Origin: JAXMAF01 sp046350555
GTDB taxonomy: Bacteria; Planctomycetota; Phycisphaerae; Phycisphaerales; SM1A02
NCBI GenBank assembly: GCA_046350555.1
Contig: JAXMAF010000007.1
Span: forward strand, 198,174 to 262,173
Reading direction: 5' to 3'
DNA: 64,000 nucleotides
Below the pieces are notes generated by a model. That model saw only the letters and a program-made list of their open reading frames with translations. It made no database searches and was not told the DNA's origin. Positions 53,904-62,433 of this stretch are shown here, in pieces (the first letter of the stretch is position 1; every line of letters starts with the position of its first letter). The position numbers were made by a program, and so were the translations under genes.

Positions 53904-54785
53904 ATGACGGCGATCACGGCCAGGAGAGCGACAAGGGCGGATTCGGCCGCGCCGATGCATCGCGATGGGTCGTCGTCCGATCCCGAGCTGATCGATCGCT
54001 ACGGCGGGCGCATCCGCCGGCTGGCGCTGCGACTGTGCAGCGACGCGAACGACGCCGACGATCTGGTGCAGGAGACGTTCCTCCAGGCGCACCGCAAGTG
54101 GAGCCAGTTCGAGGGCCGCTCCGATCCGGGCACGTGGCTCTACACGATCGCGATCCGGATCTGGCGACGGAAGTTCCTCCGCCGGCGAACCCGCGCGCGG
54201 CGACCGGCGATGCTCTCGTCGCTCATGCCGTGGGCCGAGGCGACCATCGCCGACCTTCGTCACGGCGCGAACGAGGGCCTCGATCGCCAGCTCGCCGACG
54301 AGGCGCAGGCGGCGCTTCGCCGGGCCATCGCGCAGATGCCGCCGTCGTTTCGTCTTCCACTGGTGCTCAAGGACATCCTCGAGCTCTCGCTCGAGGACGT
54401 CGGCGCGGTCCTCGACCTCAAGCCGCAGACGGTCAAGACCCGCGTCCATCGGGCGCGCCTCATGCTCCGCAAGGCCCTCGTGCGCGGCGCTCCGCAGCGC
54501 CCGGCACCGGCGCCGGTGTACGAGAGACAGCTCTGCCTCGACCTGCTCGCGGCCAAGCTCGATGCCATGGACCACGGGCGACGCTTCCCGGTCACCCGCG
54601 AGGTGGTCTGCGAGCGATGCCTTGCGGTCTTCGCCGAACTCGACCTGACCGCCCGAGTCTGCGCATCGATCGATCGGGGGAAGCTGCCGCCGGCGCTGCG
54701 CCGGGCGCTGGTGACGAACACGGTGTCGGCGAGGTCGGCGGGCGCCGCGGGGCGCGAGCCGCGGAGGACGCGGAGTGGGAGTTAG
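53904..54785 (+). CDS. ECF sigma factor with C-terminal Cys-pair domain
   Basis: A 293-residue sigma factor. Region 2 is LIDRYGGRIRRLALRLCSDANDADDLVQETFLQA, and region 4 is QMPPSFRLPLVLKDILELSLEDVGAVLDLKPQTVKTRVHRARLMLRKAL (given as regions). An extra C-terminal segment reads CLDLLAAKLDAMDHG, then VCERCLAVFAELDL. This resembles the Cys end of zinc-binding anti-sigma domains fused in cis. No separate anti-sigma gene is adjacent. The final ten residues (EPRRTRSGS) are encoded by the first, short unit of a tandem repeat array, so the true C-terminus has been extended or rewritten by repeat sequence. Confidence 0.88.
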   Translation: MTAITARRATRADSAAPMHRDGSSSDPELIDRYGGRIRRLALRLCSDANDADDLVQETFLQAHRKWSQFEGRSDPGTWLYTIAIRIWRRKFLRRRTRARRPAMLSSLMPWAEATIADLRHGANEGLDRQLADEAQAALRRAIAQMPPSFRLPLVLKDILELSLEDVGAVLDLKPQTVKTRVHRARLMLRKALVRGAPQRPAPAPVYERQLCLDLLAAKLDAMDHGRRFPVTREVVCERCLAVFAELDLTARVCASIDRGKLPPALRRALVTNTVSARSAGAAGREPRRTRSGS

Positions 54786-55030
54786 CCGCGGAGGGCCGCG
54801 GAGGACGCGGAGTCGGAATTGGCCGCGGAGGGCCGCGGAGGATGCGGAGTCGGAGTTAGCCGCGGAGGGCCGCGGAGGATGCGGAGTCGGAAGTAGCCGC
54901 GGAGGGCCGCGGAGGATGCGGAGTTGGAGTTAGCCGCGGAGGGCCGCGGGGGACGCGGAGTCGGAAATAGCCGCGGAGGGCCGCGGAGGACGCGGAGTGG
55001 GAATTCGCCGCGGAGGACGCGGAGTGGGCA
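54758..55030. repeat. Tandem array of 37-bp units
   Basis: Six 37-bp units (54785-55006), each GCCGCGGAGGGCCGCGGAGG followed by ACGCGGAGTCGGAATT-like sequence, differ at a few positions. They are flanked on both sides by shortened 24-27-bp units lacking one GCCGCGGAGG block. The left short unit is coding sequence of the sigma factor. The array is strongly purine-biased on the plus strand. Confidence 0.95.
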
Positions 55031-55150
55031 GGGCGTGGCGTCGGGTGGCGGCAATGTGGAACCAAGGGTCGCGTCGGGGCCTCTCATGCATCGCGTCTCC
55101 GCATGCATGTTCCTCATCCTCTCGTGGCTGACACCCCGGAGCCAACACCG
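54786..55150. other. Gene-free interval holding the tandem array
   Basis: 365 bp between the sigma factor and the AhpD-like gene. Apart from the repeat array to 55030 there are about 120 bp of ordinary upstream sequence with no clear promoter. Confidence 0.6.
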
Positions 55151-55510
55151 ATGACAAGCTCGGATTTCCCCGCGCAGCACGCTGCCGGCATGCACAACGT
55201 CAAGGCGGCGGCGCCGGAGGTTGTCCGCGCGTTCGGCACGTTCTTCCAGTCGCTCATGCGCGAGGGGGCGTTGACCGTGCGCGAGAAGGAGCTTGTCGCC
55301 CTCGGCATCGGGCTCGCGGCGCGATGCGAGGGCTGCATCTTCTCGCATGTGGAGAAGTGCCTCAAGGCCGGCGCGACGTGCGAACAGATCCTCGAGGTGG
55401 CGGGCGTCGCGGTGATGATGGGAGGCGGTCCGACGTACACGTACCTTCCGAAGATCGTCGAGGCGCTCGATCACTTCGCCGAGCAGTCGTCGACGACGTC
55501 CGCGGTCTGA
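55151..55510 (+). CDS. AhpD/carboxymuconolactone decarboxylase-like protein
   Basis: A 119-residue all-helical protein with the CMD-family active site EKELVALGIGLAARCEGCIFSHVEKCLKAGA (region residues about 47-77). The redox CxxC (CEGC) and the downstream His of FSH are kept, as in AhpD-type peroxidase partners. It probably reduces peroxides or reactive electrophiles with an as yet unseen partner. It has no alkyl hydroperoxidase neighbour. ATG 55151 (MTSSDFPAQHAAGMHNV) is favoured; an upstream ATG at 55103 adds a non-conserved stretch. Confidence 0.88.
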   Translation: MTSSDFPAQHAAGMHNVKAAAPEVVRAFGTFFQSLMREGALTVREKELVALGIGLAARCEGCIFSHVEKCLKAGATCEQILEVAGVAVMMGGGPTYTYLPKIVEALDHFAEQSSTTSAV

Positions 55511-55585
55511 TGCGCGTCGCGGTCGATCCTCGCGCCGAGCCGCGCGATGTCTGGTGAGATCCTTCAACCGGCGCGCCACGACCTC

Positions 55586-55690
55586 GTACGGATTCCAGTA
55601 GACCGCCATGCGTTCGACCCCGGGGCCCACAGCGGCGTCTCGCGGCGAAATTGGGTTGGGTGGGGCGCGAGAATCAACTGGGACGCGTAC
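55586..55690 (+). repeat. Dispersed element, copy 3
   Basis: Reads GTACGGATTCCAGTAGACCG, CCATGCGTTCGACCCC, GCCCACAGCGGCGTCTCGCG, then GGTTGGGTGGGGCGCGAGAA and TCAACTGGGACGCGTAC. It lies between the AhpD-like and membrane-protein genes, just before the latter's start. Confidence 0.9.
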
Positions 55691-55714
55691 AAGGCCCCGG
55701 CCAAGAATCACCCC

Positions 55715-56569
55715 GTGCCCTCACTCAACGATCTTCCGCAGGATCCCCGTTTCATCCTCTTCGCCTGCACGGCCGGCGGCGTGCTTGCGCTCGCGATGCT
55801 GCTCACGCTCATGCCGCGATGGGGCCCTGCGGCCCGCGCGGTCTCGGGCGCGTGCACGCGGGCGCCGATGCTCGACGTGCTGCTCAGCCTCTTCACGTGG
55901 ATTCCATGGGCCGTCGCGATCGCGGTCGCGGGATGGCGCGGGTTCGTCGCGGCGTTCGCCGGGCAGGTCGTGGCCATGCTGCTCTGGATCGCCTTCCACG
56001 AGCTCACCAACCTGCGCCACGTGCGCGGACCGCGCATCGTCCGCTTCCTCAACCGCACGGTCGGCCGCGTCCGCAACCACACCGCGCTGTGGGTGACCAT
56101 CGTCGCACTTCCCGCCTTCCTGATCGTGCGCTTCTTCGAGCTGGCGCTCTATCCGCTCCTGGTCTGGATGCTGCGCTTCCCGCGCCATCGACAGGGAGAG
56201 TGGGTGAACGTCTCGCGCCAGAAGTTCGAGGGGCTCGTCGGCCACGACCTCATCTGGTGTCTCTACTGCGACTGGATGACGGGCGTCTATGCGCTGGGCG
56301 GCGAGATGCTGCGCAACGTCGAGTCGTTCTGGTGCCCGATCCGCTTCTACGACGGCAAGAAGTGCGAGAACTGCCGCATCGACGTCCCGGATGTCGACGG
56401 CGGCTGGGTGCCCGCCGACAAGTCGATGTCGGACGTCGTCGCGACGATGGAGCGCATGTACGGCGGCGCCGGCGATCGGAGCTGGTTCGGACATCCCGCG
56501 CGACTGACCGTCGAAGGCAGGCCGGTCGCCGCGCAGGACGGGTCGCGCGCCCCGCGCTCGACGACCTGA
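55715..56569 (+). CDS. Membrane protein with C-terminal cysteine-rich motif, unknown function
   Basis: A protein of about 284 residues with three membrane regions (about residues 10-32, 44-95 as two helices, and 128-155). A soluble C-terminus follows, rich in Cys: HDLIWCLYCDWMTGVYALGG, then FWCPIRFYDGKKCENCRIDV. Two CxxC pairs plus one Cys could bind zinc or an iron-sulfur cluster, though this is inference. No family name can be given. GTG 55715 is taken as start because the longer frame to 55547 runs through a dispersed repeat and would translate it. It converges on the FG-GAP gene with only 6 bp between stop codons. Confidence 0.7.
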   Translation: MPSLNDLPQDPRFILFACTAGGVLALAMLLTLMPRWGPAARAVSGACTRAPMLDVLLSLFTWIPWAVAIAVAGWRGFVAAFAGQVVAMLLWIAFHELTNLRHVRGPRIVRFLNRTVGRVRNHTALWVTIVALPAFLIVRFFELALYPLLVWMLRFPRHRQGEWVNVSRQKFEGLVGHDLIWCLYCDWMTGVYALGGEMLRNVESFWCPIRFYDGKKCENCRIDVPDVDGGWVPADKSMSDVVATMERMYGGAGDRSWFGHPARLTVEGRPVAAQDGSRAPRSTT

Positions 56570-56580
56570 CGACCGTCAGG
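56565..56580. terminator. Short inverted repeat across two convergent stop codons
   Basis: CCTGACG-AC-CGTCAGG is a perfect inverted repeat containing both the plus-strand stop (56567-56569) and the minus-strand stop (56576-56578). It may end both transcripts, but there is no T-tract. Confidence 0.35.
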
Positions 56581-58312
56581 GCGTGCCCCACGCGTTGAGC
56601 AGGATGCCGAGGTCGGCGCCGTCGACCACGCCGTCGTTGTTGAGGTCCGCCTTGCGATCCGACGAGACCCCCACGGGCCCCCAGCGTCCCAGGAGCAGGC
56701 CCAGGTCGGCACCGTCGGTCACGCCATCGGCGCTCAGGTCGGTCAGGGACGGCCCTTGGATCGAGAGGAACTGGTTCACCGCGACGTTCGTGAGCGTGGT
56801 GACGTACCCGCGCGGCCAGTCGATGCGCAGCGTTTCGACGATGGTCGCCGAACCAAGACCGAAGTGCGCGGCGATCTCCCCGGTGTTCAGGAACGAAGGG
56901 GCGCCGTCGATGTAGCGGACATACGAGTGCCCGCCCGCGGTGGCGGTGACCCGCGCACCGAACCCGTTCGGCGCCAGGAGCGGGTTGTTGGGCGTGTCCA
57001 GCTCGACGTGAAGCCACGCGCCGGTCGCGCCGTCGTTGCGGTAGAGCTTCGCCTTGTCCGAATTGAACGTGATGGCGAAGTCGACGTCGCCGTCGCGGTC
57101 GTAGTCGATGGATGCAATCGACTTCCCTTCGGCCTTGAAGGTCAGGCCGGCCGCCAGTCCCATCTCCGTGAACGTGCCGTTGCCGTTGTTGCGGTAGATG
57201 TACTCCTGCTCGCCGGTGAACTCGTCGTTGCCGGGTCGCCCGTTCACCTCGACGATGTCGAGCCATCCGTCCTGATCGAGGTCCACCGCGATCGTTCCCC
57301 AACCCCATCCGCCGTCGGCGACCCCCGAGGCGACGGCGGTCTCCAGGTACGTGTGGCCACCCTGGTTGATGTAGAGCTTGTTGCCTTCCCCGGAGGCCGG
57401 CTGCGGCGTGTCGAGATAGATCGACGTGACGTACCAGTCGAGCCGTCCATCGTTGTTGAAGTCGCCCACGCACTCGCCCATGCCGTTCTGGTCCTTGCCG
57501 GTGCCTGAAGCGACGGTGACGTCGGTGAACGTCCCGTTCCCGTTGTTGCGGTAGTAGCGACTGGTGCCGAAGTCGGCGGCCAGGAGCAGCTCGGGCCAGC
57601 CGTCGCCGTCCATGTCCGTCAGGGATGTCTGGAAGCCCCAGGTCGTGTTCGGGAAGACCACCGCGGTCCCGGTGACGTTGGTGAACGTTCCGTCGCCGTT
57701 GTTGCGGTAGAGACGATTGCCCTTGGCCGACGCGAACCACGCCGAGATGGCGAGGTCGAGGTCGCCATCGAGGTCGTAGTCGCCCCAGCAGCACCCGTAG
57801 CCGCTCGAGATGACCGTCGAGGTGAAGTTCACGCCGGCCGCCGTCGCGACGTTGGTGAAGCCGCCGTTGCCGTTGTTGTGGTAGAGCCTGTTCTTGCCGA
57901 CCTGGCCCTGGTTGTCGTTTCCATTGCCGAAGCTCGTGACGTAGATGTCGATCCAGCCATCGTCGTCGTAGTCGCCGGCGCAGGCGCCGCAGGCCGCGTG
58001 GATGTCGGTCAATCCCCACGCCCCGGCCTGGTCGCTGAAGATGCCGTTGTGGTTGTTGATGTAGAGATGGTCCGGCACCGTGCCGCCGCTGGCCCAGAAG
58101 ATGTCGGGCCAGCCGTCCTTGTCGTAGTCGGCGATCGCGATGCCGGCCGGCATCCAGTCCTGTGGACCGGGAATCGCAAGGACCGCCGGCTGGTGGGTGA
58201 ACGCGACGTGGGCCTCGACGGTGACATCCTTCACCGTGATCTGTCCAAGCACGCCCTGCGTCCCCAGCGCCACCACGCCGACCGCCGCCAGACCGAATCG
58301 TGTTCCGTTCAT
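56576..58312 (-). CDS. Secreted FG-GAP/ASPIC-UnbV protein with dockerin-type tail
   Basis: A 578-residue protein with signal sequence (RFGLAAVGVVALGTQGVLG). Many FG-GAP/VCBS calcium-binding blades follow. Each has a D-x-D-x-D-G-x-x-D pattern such as DYDKDGWPDIFW, DYDLDGDLDLAI and DMDGDGWPELLL, with NNGNGTFT linkers. An ASPIC/UnbV-type domain (NPLLAPNGFGARVTATAGG..HFGLGSATIVETLRIDWPRG) comes next, and two dockerin repeats (DLSADGVTDGADLG; DLNNDGVVDGADLG) end it. The beta-propeller is probably extracellular and calcium-dependent, for binding or adhesion. ATG 58312 starts just before the signal sequence. It is divergent from tkt. Confidence 0.92.
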   Translation of the reverse strand: MNGTRFGLAAVGVVALGTQGVLGQITVKDVTVEAHVAFTHQPAVLAIPGPQDWMPAGIAIADYDKDGWPDIFWASGGTVPDHLYINNHNGIFSDQAGAWGLTDIHAACGACAGDYDDDGWIDIYVTSFGNGNDNQGQVGKNRLYHNNGNGGFTNVATAAGVNFTSTVISSGYGCCWGDYDLDGDLDLAISAWFASAKGNRLYRNNGDGTFTNVTGTAVVFPNTTWGFQTSLTDMDGDGWPELLLAADFGTSRYYRNNGNGTFTDVTVASGTGKDQNGMGECVGDFNNDGRLDWYVTSIYLDTPQPASGEGNKLYINQGGHTYLETAVASGVADGGWGWGTIAVDLDQDGWLDIVEVNGRPGNDEFTGEQEYIYRNNGNGTFTEMGLAAGLTFKAEGKSIASIDYDRDGDVDFAITFNSDKAKLYRNDGATGAWLHVELDTPNNPLLAPNGFGARVTATAGGHSYVRYIDGAPSFLNTGEIAAHFGLGSATIVETLRIDWPRGYVTTLTNVAVNQFLSIQGPSLTDLSADGVTDGADLGLLLGRWGPVGVSSDRKADLNNDGVVDGADLGILLNAWGTP

Positions 58313-58810
58313 CGTTGTTTCACTCCCACTGCAAGGACGTGCCTGCCAAATGGGCGCCGGCGACCCGTCGAGTCGCCGCACCTCGCGCGGCGTGAACATT
58401 GACGTCGCCTCGACACTCCGCGCCGCCGCACCGATCGAGCGGCGCCGCCACGCGGTCGAGTCGATGGATCGGCGTCGCGCCAGCCCGTGGTCGACACCAC
58501 CCAAGCTGCCGGGCCAATCGACAGGTCCGCCGTTGCTGCCACCCATGCGCCTGCCGCGACATTGAACGCAGCGTCAAGCGCGACCTCGCACACCGCCGCG
58601 CGGCCCCAATGCCGCGCGACGCCCAACCTCCCAGCGCCGCGCCTCCCTGCGGCTCTCGGTGAAGCAGACCATCTGCTCCGACCTCGGAGTATCGACGAAA
58701 GGCGGTGGGCGTTCAAGATCCCGGAGCGGGCCAACCGATCCCGTGCAACAATGCCGCGGCGCCCGATCGACCCCATCGCACCCGCCGCTCTTCGACCTGG
58801 AACTCCCTCG
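58313..58810. other. Divergent intergenic region before tkt
   Basis: 498 bp between the FG-GAP protein gene and tkt. It should hold both promoters, but no near-consensus -35/-10 pair is obvious. A run of GCGGCGCC-type palindromes near 58410-58450 is the only visible structure. Confidence 0.5.
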
Positions 58811-60908
58811 ATGCCCGCCCCGTTCCTCGACACGCTCTGCATCAACACCATCCGGACGCTCGCCATGGACGCCGTCCAGCAGGCGAATTCCGGGCATCCG
58901 GGCACGCCGATGGCGATGGCGCCGGTCGCGTACACGCTCTGGCAGCGCCACCTTCGGTTCGATCCGGCCGATCCCATCTGGCCGAACCGCGACCGTTTCG
59001 TGCTCTCGATGGGACACGCGTCGATGCTGCTCTACGCGCTGCTGCACCTGACCGGCGTGAAGGCGGTCAATCCGAAGTACGAGGTGCTCGGCGAGCCCTC
59101 GGTCACGCTCGACGACATCAAGCGGTTCCGGCAAGCTCGACAGCAAGTGTCCGGGGCATCCCGAATACCGCTGGACGAGCGGCGTCGAGACGACCACCGG
59201 CCCGCTGGGCCAGGGCGTCGCCACGAGCGTCGGCATGGCGATCGCGTCGCGCTGGCTCGCGAGGCACTTCAACCGTCCCGACGCCGTGCTCTTCGACTAC
59301 GACGTCTACGCGCTCTGTGGCGACGGCTGCATGATGGAGGGCATCTCCAACGAAGCCGCGTCGCTGGCCGGACACCTTGGAATCTCCAACCTCTGCTGGA
59401 TCTACGACAACAACCACATCACGATCGAAGGGCACACGAGCCTGACCTTCTCCGACGACGTCGCCACGCGCTTCATCGCCTACGGCTGGAACGTCACGCG
59501 CGTCGGCGACGCGAACGACCTGGAGATGCTCGACCGCGCGTTTCGCACGTTCAAGGCGACGAACGACCGGCCGACGCTCATCATCGTCGACAGCCACATC
59601 GGCTACGGCGCGCCGCACAAGCAGGACACGTCGGCCGCGCACGGCGAGCCGCTGGGCGTGGAGGAGATCCGCGAGACGAAGCGCGGCTACGGATGGCCCG
59701 AGGACGCCAAGTTCCTCGTTCCCGACGGCGTGCGCGAGCACTTCGACGAGCAGCTCGGCGCCCGTGGCCGGGCGGCGCGGACGGAATGGCAGGCTCGCTT
59801 CGACGCCTTCGCCGCGCAGCATCCCGCCGAGGCGGAGGCGATCCGCCGCATGCTGCGCCGCCAGCTTCCCGACGGCTGGGACGCGGAACTCCCCACCTTC
59901 CCCGCCGACGCCAAGGGACTCGCCGGCCGCGATGCCTCGGCCCAGGTGCTCAACGCCATCGCCAGGCGCGTGCCGTGGCTCATCGGCGGCGCCGCCGATC
60001 TCGCGCCGTCGACCAAGACGCGGCTGACCTTCGACGGCGCCGGCGACCTCTCGACCGAGGACCCCGGTGGACGCAACATGCACTTCGGAATCCGCGAGCA
60101 CGCCATGGCCGCCGTGCTCAGCGGGCTCTCGCTCTCCAAGATCCGCGCCTTCGGCGCCGGCTTCTTCATCTTCAGCGACTACGCCCGCGGCGCGATCCGG
60201 CTCGGCGCGCTGATGGAGATTCCGGTCATCCACATCTTCACGCACGACTCGATCGGCGTCGGAGAGGACGGCCCGACGCACCAGCCGGTCGAACAGCTCG
60301 TCTCGCTCCGCGCGGTCCCGGGCCTCGTCGTCCTGCGACCGGGAGACGCCAACGAGATCGCCGAGGCGTGGCGGGTCATCATGGCGATGCGACACGAGCC
60401 GGTGGCGCTCGTCCTGAGCCGGCAGGCGATCCCGACCTTCGATCGAACCAGGTACGCGCCCGCCGCCGGCGTTGCGCGGGGCGCGTACGTCCTCGCCGCC
60501 GAGAGCGCCGGCCGCGATCCGGAGGTCATCCTCATCGGCACGGGCAGCGAGGTCTCGCTCTGCGTGAACGCCCACGAGCAGCTCGTCGCCAAGGGCATCC
60601 GCAGCCGCGTCGTGAGCATGCCCTCGTGGGAACTCTTCGAGCGGCAGGAGCAGGCGTATCGCGACTCCGTGCTGCCGCCACAGGTCACGGCGCGCATCTC
60701 GGTGGAGCAGGCGTCGACCATGGGCTGGGATCGATACGTCGGCTGGAAGGGTCGTTCGATCGGAATGCACACGTTCGGCGCCTCGGCGCCCCTGCGCGAT
60801 CTCCAGAAGCGCTTCGGCTTCACGCCGGAGCACCTGGTCTCCGCGGCCGAGGAGCTGGCACGACCAACCGGCGCCGGCACCACCTCGGCGCCCAAGGTCC
60901 GAAGCTGA
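58811..60908 (+). CDS. tkt: Transketolase, one-base frameshift as sequenced
   Basis: A full-length transketolase of 698 codons once one base is removed. It has the N-terminal MDAVQQANSGHPGTPMAMAP, the thiamine-diphosphate motif GDGCMMEGISNEAASLAGHL (GDG...N), and PGGRNMHFGIREHAMAA with the catalytic Glu region. It also has SIGVGEDGPTHQPVEQL. At about 59132 the sequence reads GGCAAGCTC where GGCAGCTC would keep the frame (RQLDSKCPGHPEYRWTSG). The interval is exactly one base too long. It links pentoses with glycolysis. The extra A in a short homopolymer and the conservation on both sides favour a sequencing error. Confidence 0.93.
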
Positions 60909-61027
60909 ACCGCGACCGCAGTCATGGACACCGTGCCTGCCGAGCGCCGCAACGGCACCAAGTACGCAACGGCGCCAAGCGCGTCGTCGGATCCAACCGC
61001 GTCACGAGCACCAAGAGCACCACGAAC

Positions 61028-61759
61028 ATGAAGACCACCCCCATCACCGGCGACGACGCACGGCCCGTCACCCCTTATGCGCCTCCCGCACGACGCGGTC
61101 CCGCGACCTTGGTGATCGACGTGGGCGGCTCGAACATCAAGGTGCTCGCCACCGGACAGACCGAGGAGCGCAAGTCGCCCTCGGGTCCGGAGATGACCGC
61201 CGCCCAGATGGTCGAGGCGGTGAAGCGGATGGCCGACGGGTGGAGCTACGACCAGATCTCGATCGGTTTCCCCGGACCGGTCGTGCGCGATCGTCCCTTG
61301 GCCGAACCGCACAATCTCGGCACCGGCTGGGTCGAGTTCGACTTCTCCGCCGCGCTCGACCGCCCGGTGCGCATGATCAACGACGCCGCGATGCAGGCCC
61401 TCGGTGGATACCGAGGCGGCCGCATGCTCTTCCTCGGCCTCGGCACCGGGCTTGGCTCGGCGCTGATCTCCGAGGGTGTCGTGCAGCCCATGGAACTCGC
61501 CCATCTTCCGTATCGGCGCGGGCGGACCTTCGAGGACTACGTCGGCCTGCGCGGCCTGAAGCGGCTCGGCAAGAAGAAATGGCGCAAGCACGTCGAGCGC
61601 GTCGCGACCGCGCTCAAGGCCGCCCTCTGCGCCGACGACCTGATCATCGGCGGCGGCAACGCCAAGGAGCTCGACGAGATTCCCGCGGGCGGACGGCTCG
61701 GCGCGAACACCAACGCCTTCATCGGCGGATTCCGCCTGTGGGACGGCGCGCTGGCGTGA
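61028..61759 (+). CDS. ROK-family kinase, polyphosphate-glucokinase-like
   Basis: A 243-residue sugar-kinase-fold protein. It has the phosphate loop LVIDVGGSNIKVL, ISIGFPGPVV, the catalytic Asp in RMINDAAMQALGG and the adenosine loop LGLGTGLGSAL. It lacks the CxCGxxGC zinc site of ROK repressors and hexokinases, as polyphosphate glucokinases do. The segment HNLGTGWVEFDF fills the substrate-region position. Glucose would be phosphorylated with polyphosphate or ATP. Donor preference cannot be read from sequence. It follows tkt by 119 bp, so both could serve sugar phosphate supply. ATG 61028 opens a 24-residue leader before the fold. Confidence 0.82.
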   Translation: MKTTPITGDDARPVTPYAPPARRGPATLVIDVGGSNIKVLATGQTEERKSPSGPEMTAAQMVEAVKRMADGWSYDQISIGFPGPVVRDRPLAEPHNLGTGWVEFDFSAALDRPVRMINDAAMQALGGYRGGRMLFLGLGTGLGSALISEGVVQPMELAHLPYRRGRTFEDYVGLRGLKRLGKKKWRKHVERVATALKAALCADDLIIGGGNAKELDEIPAGGRLGANTNAFIGGFRLWDGALA

Positions 61760-61814
61760 TGCGCGTCCCGTTGACACTCGCGTCGCACCCAACCATCGCA
61801 CAGGGGAGGTTCAC

Positions 61815-62201
61815 ATGAAGCGGGTCACTGGCATCGGCGGCATCTTCTTCAAGGCAAAGGACGCGCCTGCGCTTCGGGCCTGGTACAAGGCTCATCTCGG
61901 CATCGACGTCCAGCCGTGGGGCGGCGCCGCGTTCGACTGGGTCGACGCGGATGGCAAGCCCACGGGCGGAACGACCGCGTGGTTGGTTGCGCCGGAGGAG
62001 AGCAAGCAGTTCGCTCCAAGCCAATCCTCGTTCATGGTCAACTACCGCGTCGACGACCTTCGCGCCCTGGTCGCGGCGCTCAAGGCGGAGGGATGCAACG
62101 TCCTCGACAAGATCGACGACTCCGAATACGGCACGTTCGCCTGGGTCATCGATCCCGAGGGAAACAAGGTCGAACTGTGGCAGCCACCCGCGGGTGGATG
62201 A
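61815..62201 (+). CDS. VOC (glyoxalase/bleomycin-resistance fold) protein
   Basis: A 128-residue protein with the paired beta-alpha-beta-beta-beta modules of the vicinal oxygen chelate superfamily. Visible text is GIGGIFFKAKDAPALRAWY, LGIDVQPWGGAAFDWV, then FMVNYRVDDLRALVAALKAEG and FAWVIDPEGNKVELWQP, the last being the usual C-terminal metal-site strand with Glu. One metal His is missing from the N-terminal strand (GIFFKA), so activity is unclear. ATG 61815 is preceded by GGGGAGG, a strong ribosome binding site. It follows the ROK gene by 55 bp. Confidence 0.9.
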   Translation: MKRVTGIGGIFFKAKDAPALRAWYKAHLGIDVQPWGGAAFDWVDADGKPTGGTTAWLVAPEESKQFAPSQSSFMVNYRVDDLRALVAALKAEGCNVLDKIDDSEYGTFAWVIDPEGNKVELWQPPAGG

Positions 62202-62271
62202 ACCGCGCCCCCGCTCCACGATGCGGATCCCAGCGGCCTTCCGGGCGTCCGACCACGTGCCCACAACCCAC

Positions 62272-62379
62272 GTGATACGGATTCCAGCAGACCTCCATGC
62301 GTTCAACCCCTTGCCCACGGCGGCGTCTCACGGCGGAATTGGGTGGGGTGGGGCGCGAGAGTCAACTGGGACGCGTATG
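62272..62379 (+). repeat. Dispersed element, copy 4
   Basis: Reads GTGATACGGATTCCAGCAGA, CCTCCATGCGTTCAACCCCT, TGCCCACGGCGGCGTCTCAC, then GGGTGGGGTGGGGCGCGAGA and GTCAACTGGGACGCGTATGA. It is directly followed by an inverted partial copy. Confidence 0.9.
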
Positions 62380-62433
62380 AGACGCCGCTGTGGCCAAGGG
62401 TCGAACGCATGGAGGTCGACTGGAATCCCCATG
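62380..62433 (-). repeat. Dispersed element, partial inverted copy 5
   Basis: Minus-strand reading GGATTCCAGTCGACCTCCAT, GCGTTCGACCCTTGGCCACA, GCGGCGTCTC covers the left half of the element. It abuts copy 4 tail to tail. The ATG of the following gene lies at its edge. Confidence 0.85.

Noticed and set aside
54758..55030. Possible CRISPR array
   Set aside because: The units are contiguous 37-bp tandem repeats with no unique spacers, and no cas genes are nearby.
55547..55714. N-terminal extension of the Cys-rich membrane protein through the dispersed element
   Set aside because: It would translate the repeat copy; other copies of the element are not in coding sequence and the extension has no membrane or domain character.
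58487..61759. A single 1,090-residue open frame joining transketolase and the ROK kinase
   Set aside because: Only its first part and last part are real; the middle is an out-of-frame reading of transketolase after the extra base near 59132. It is not a fusion protein.
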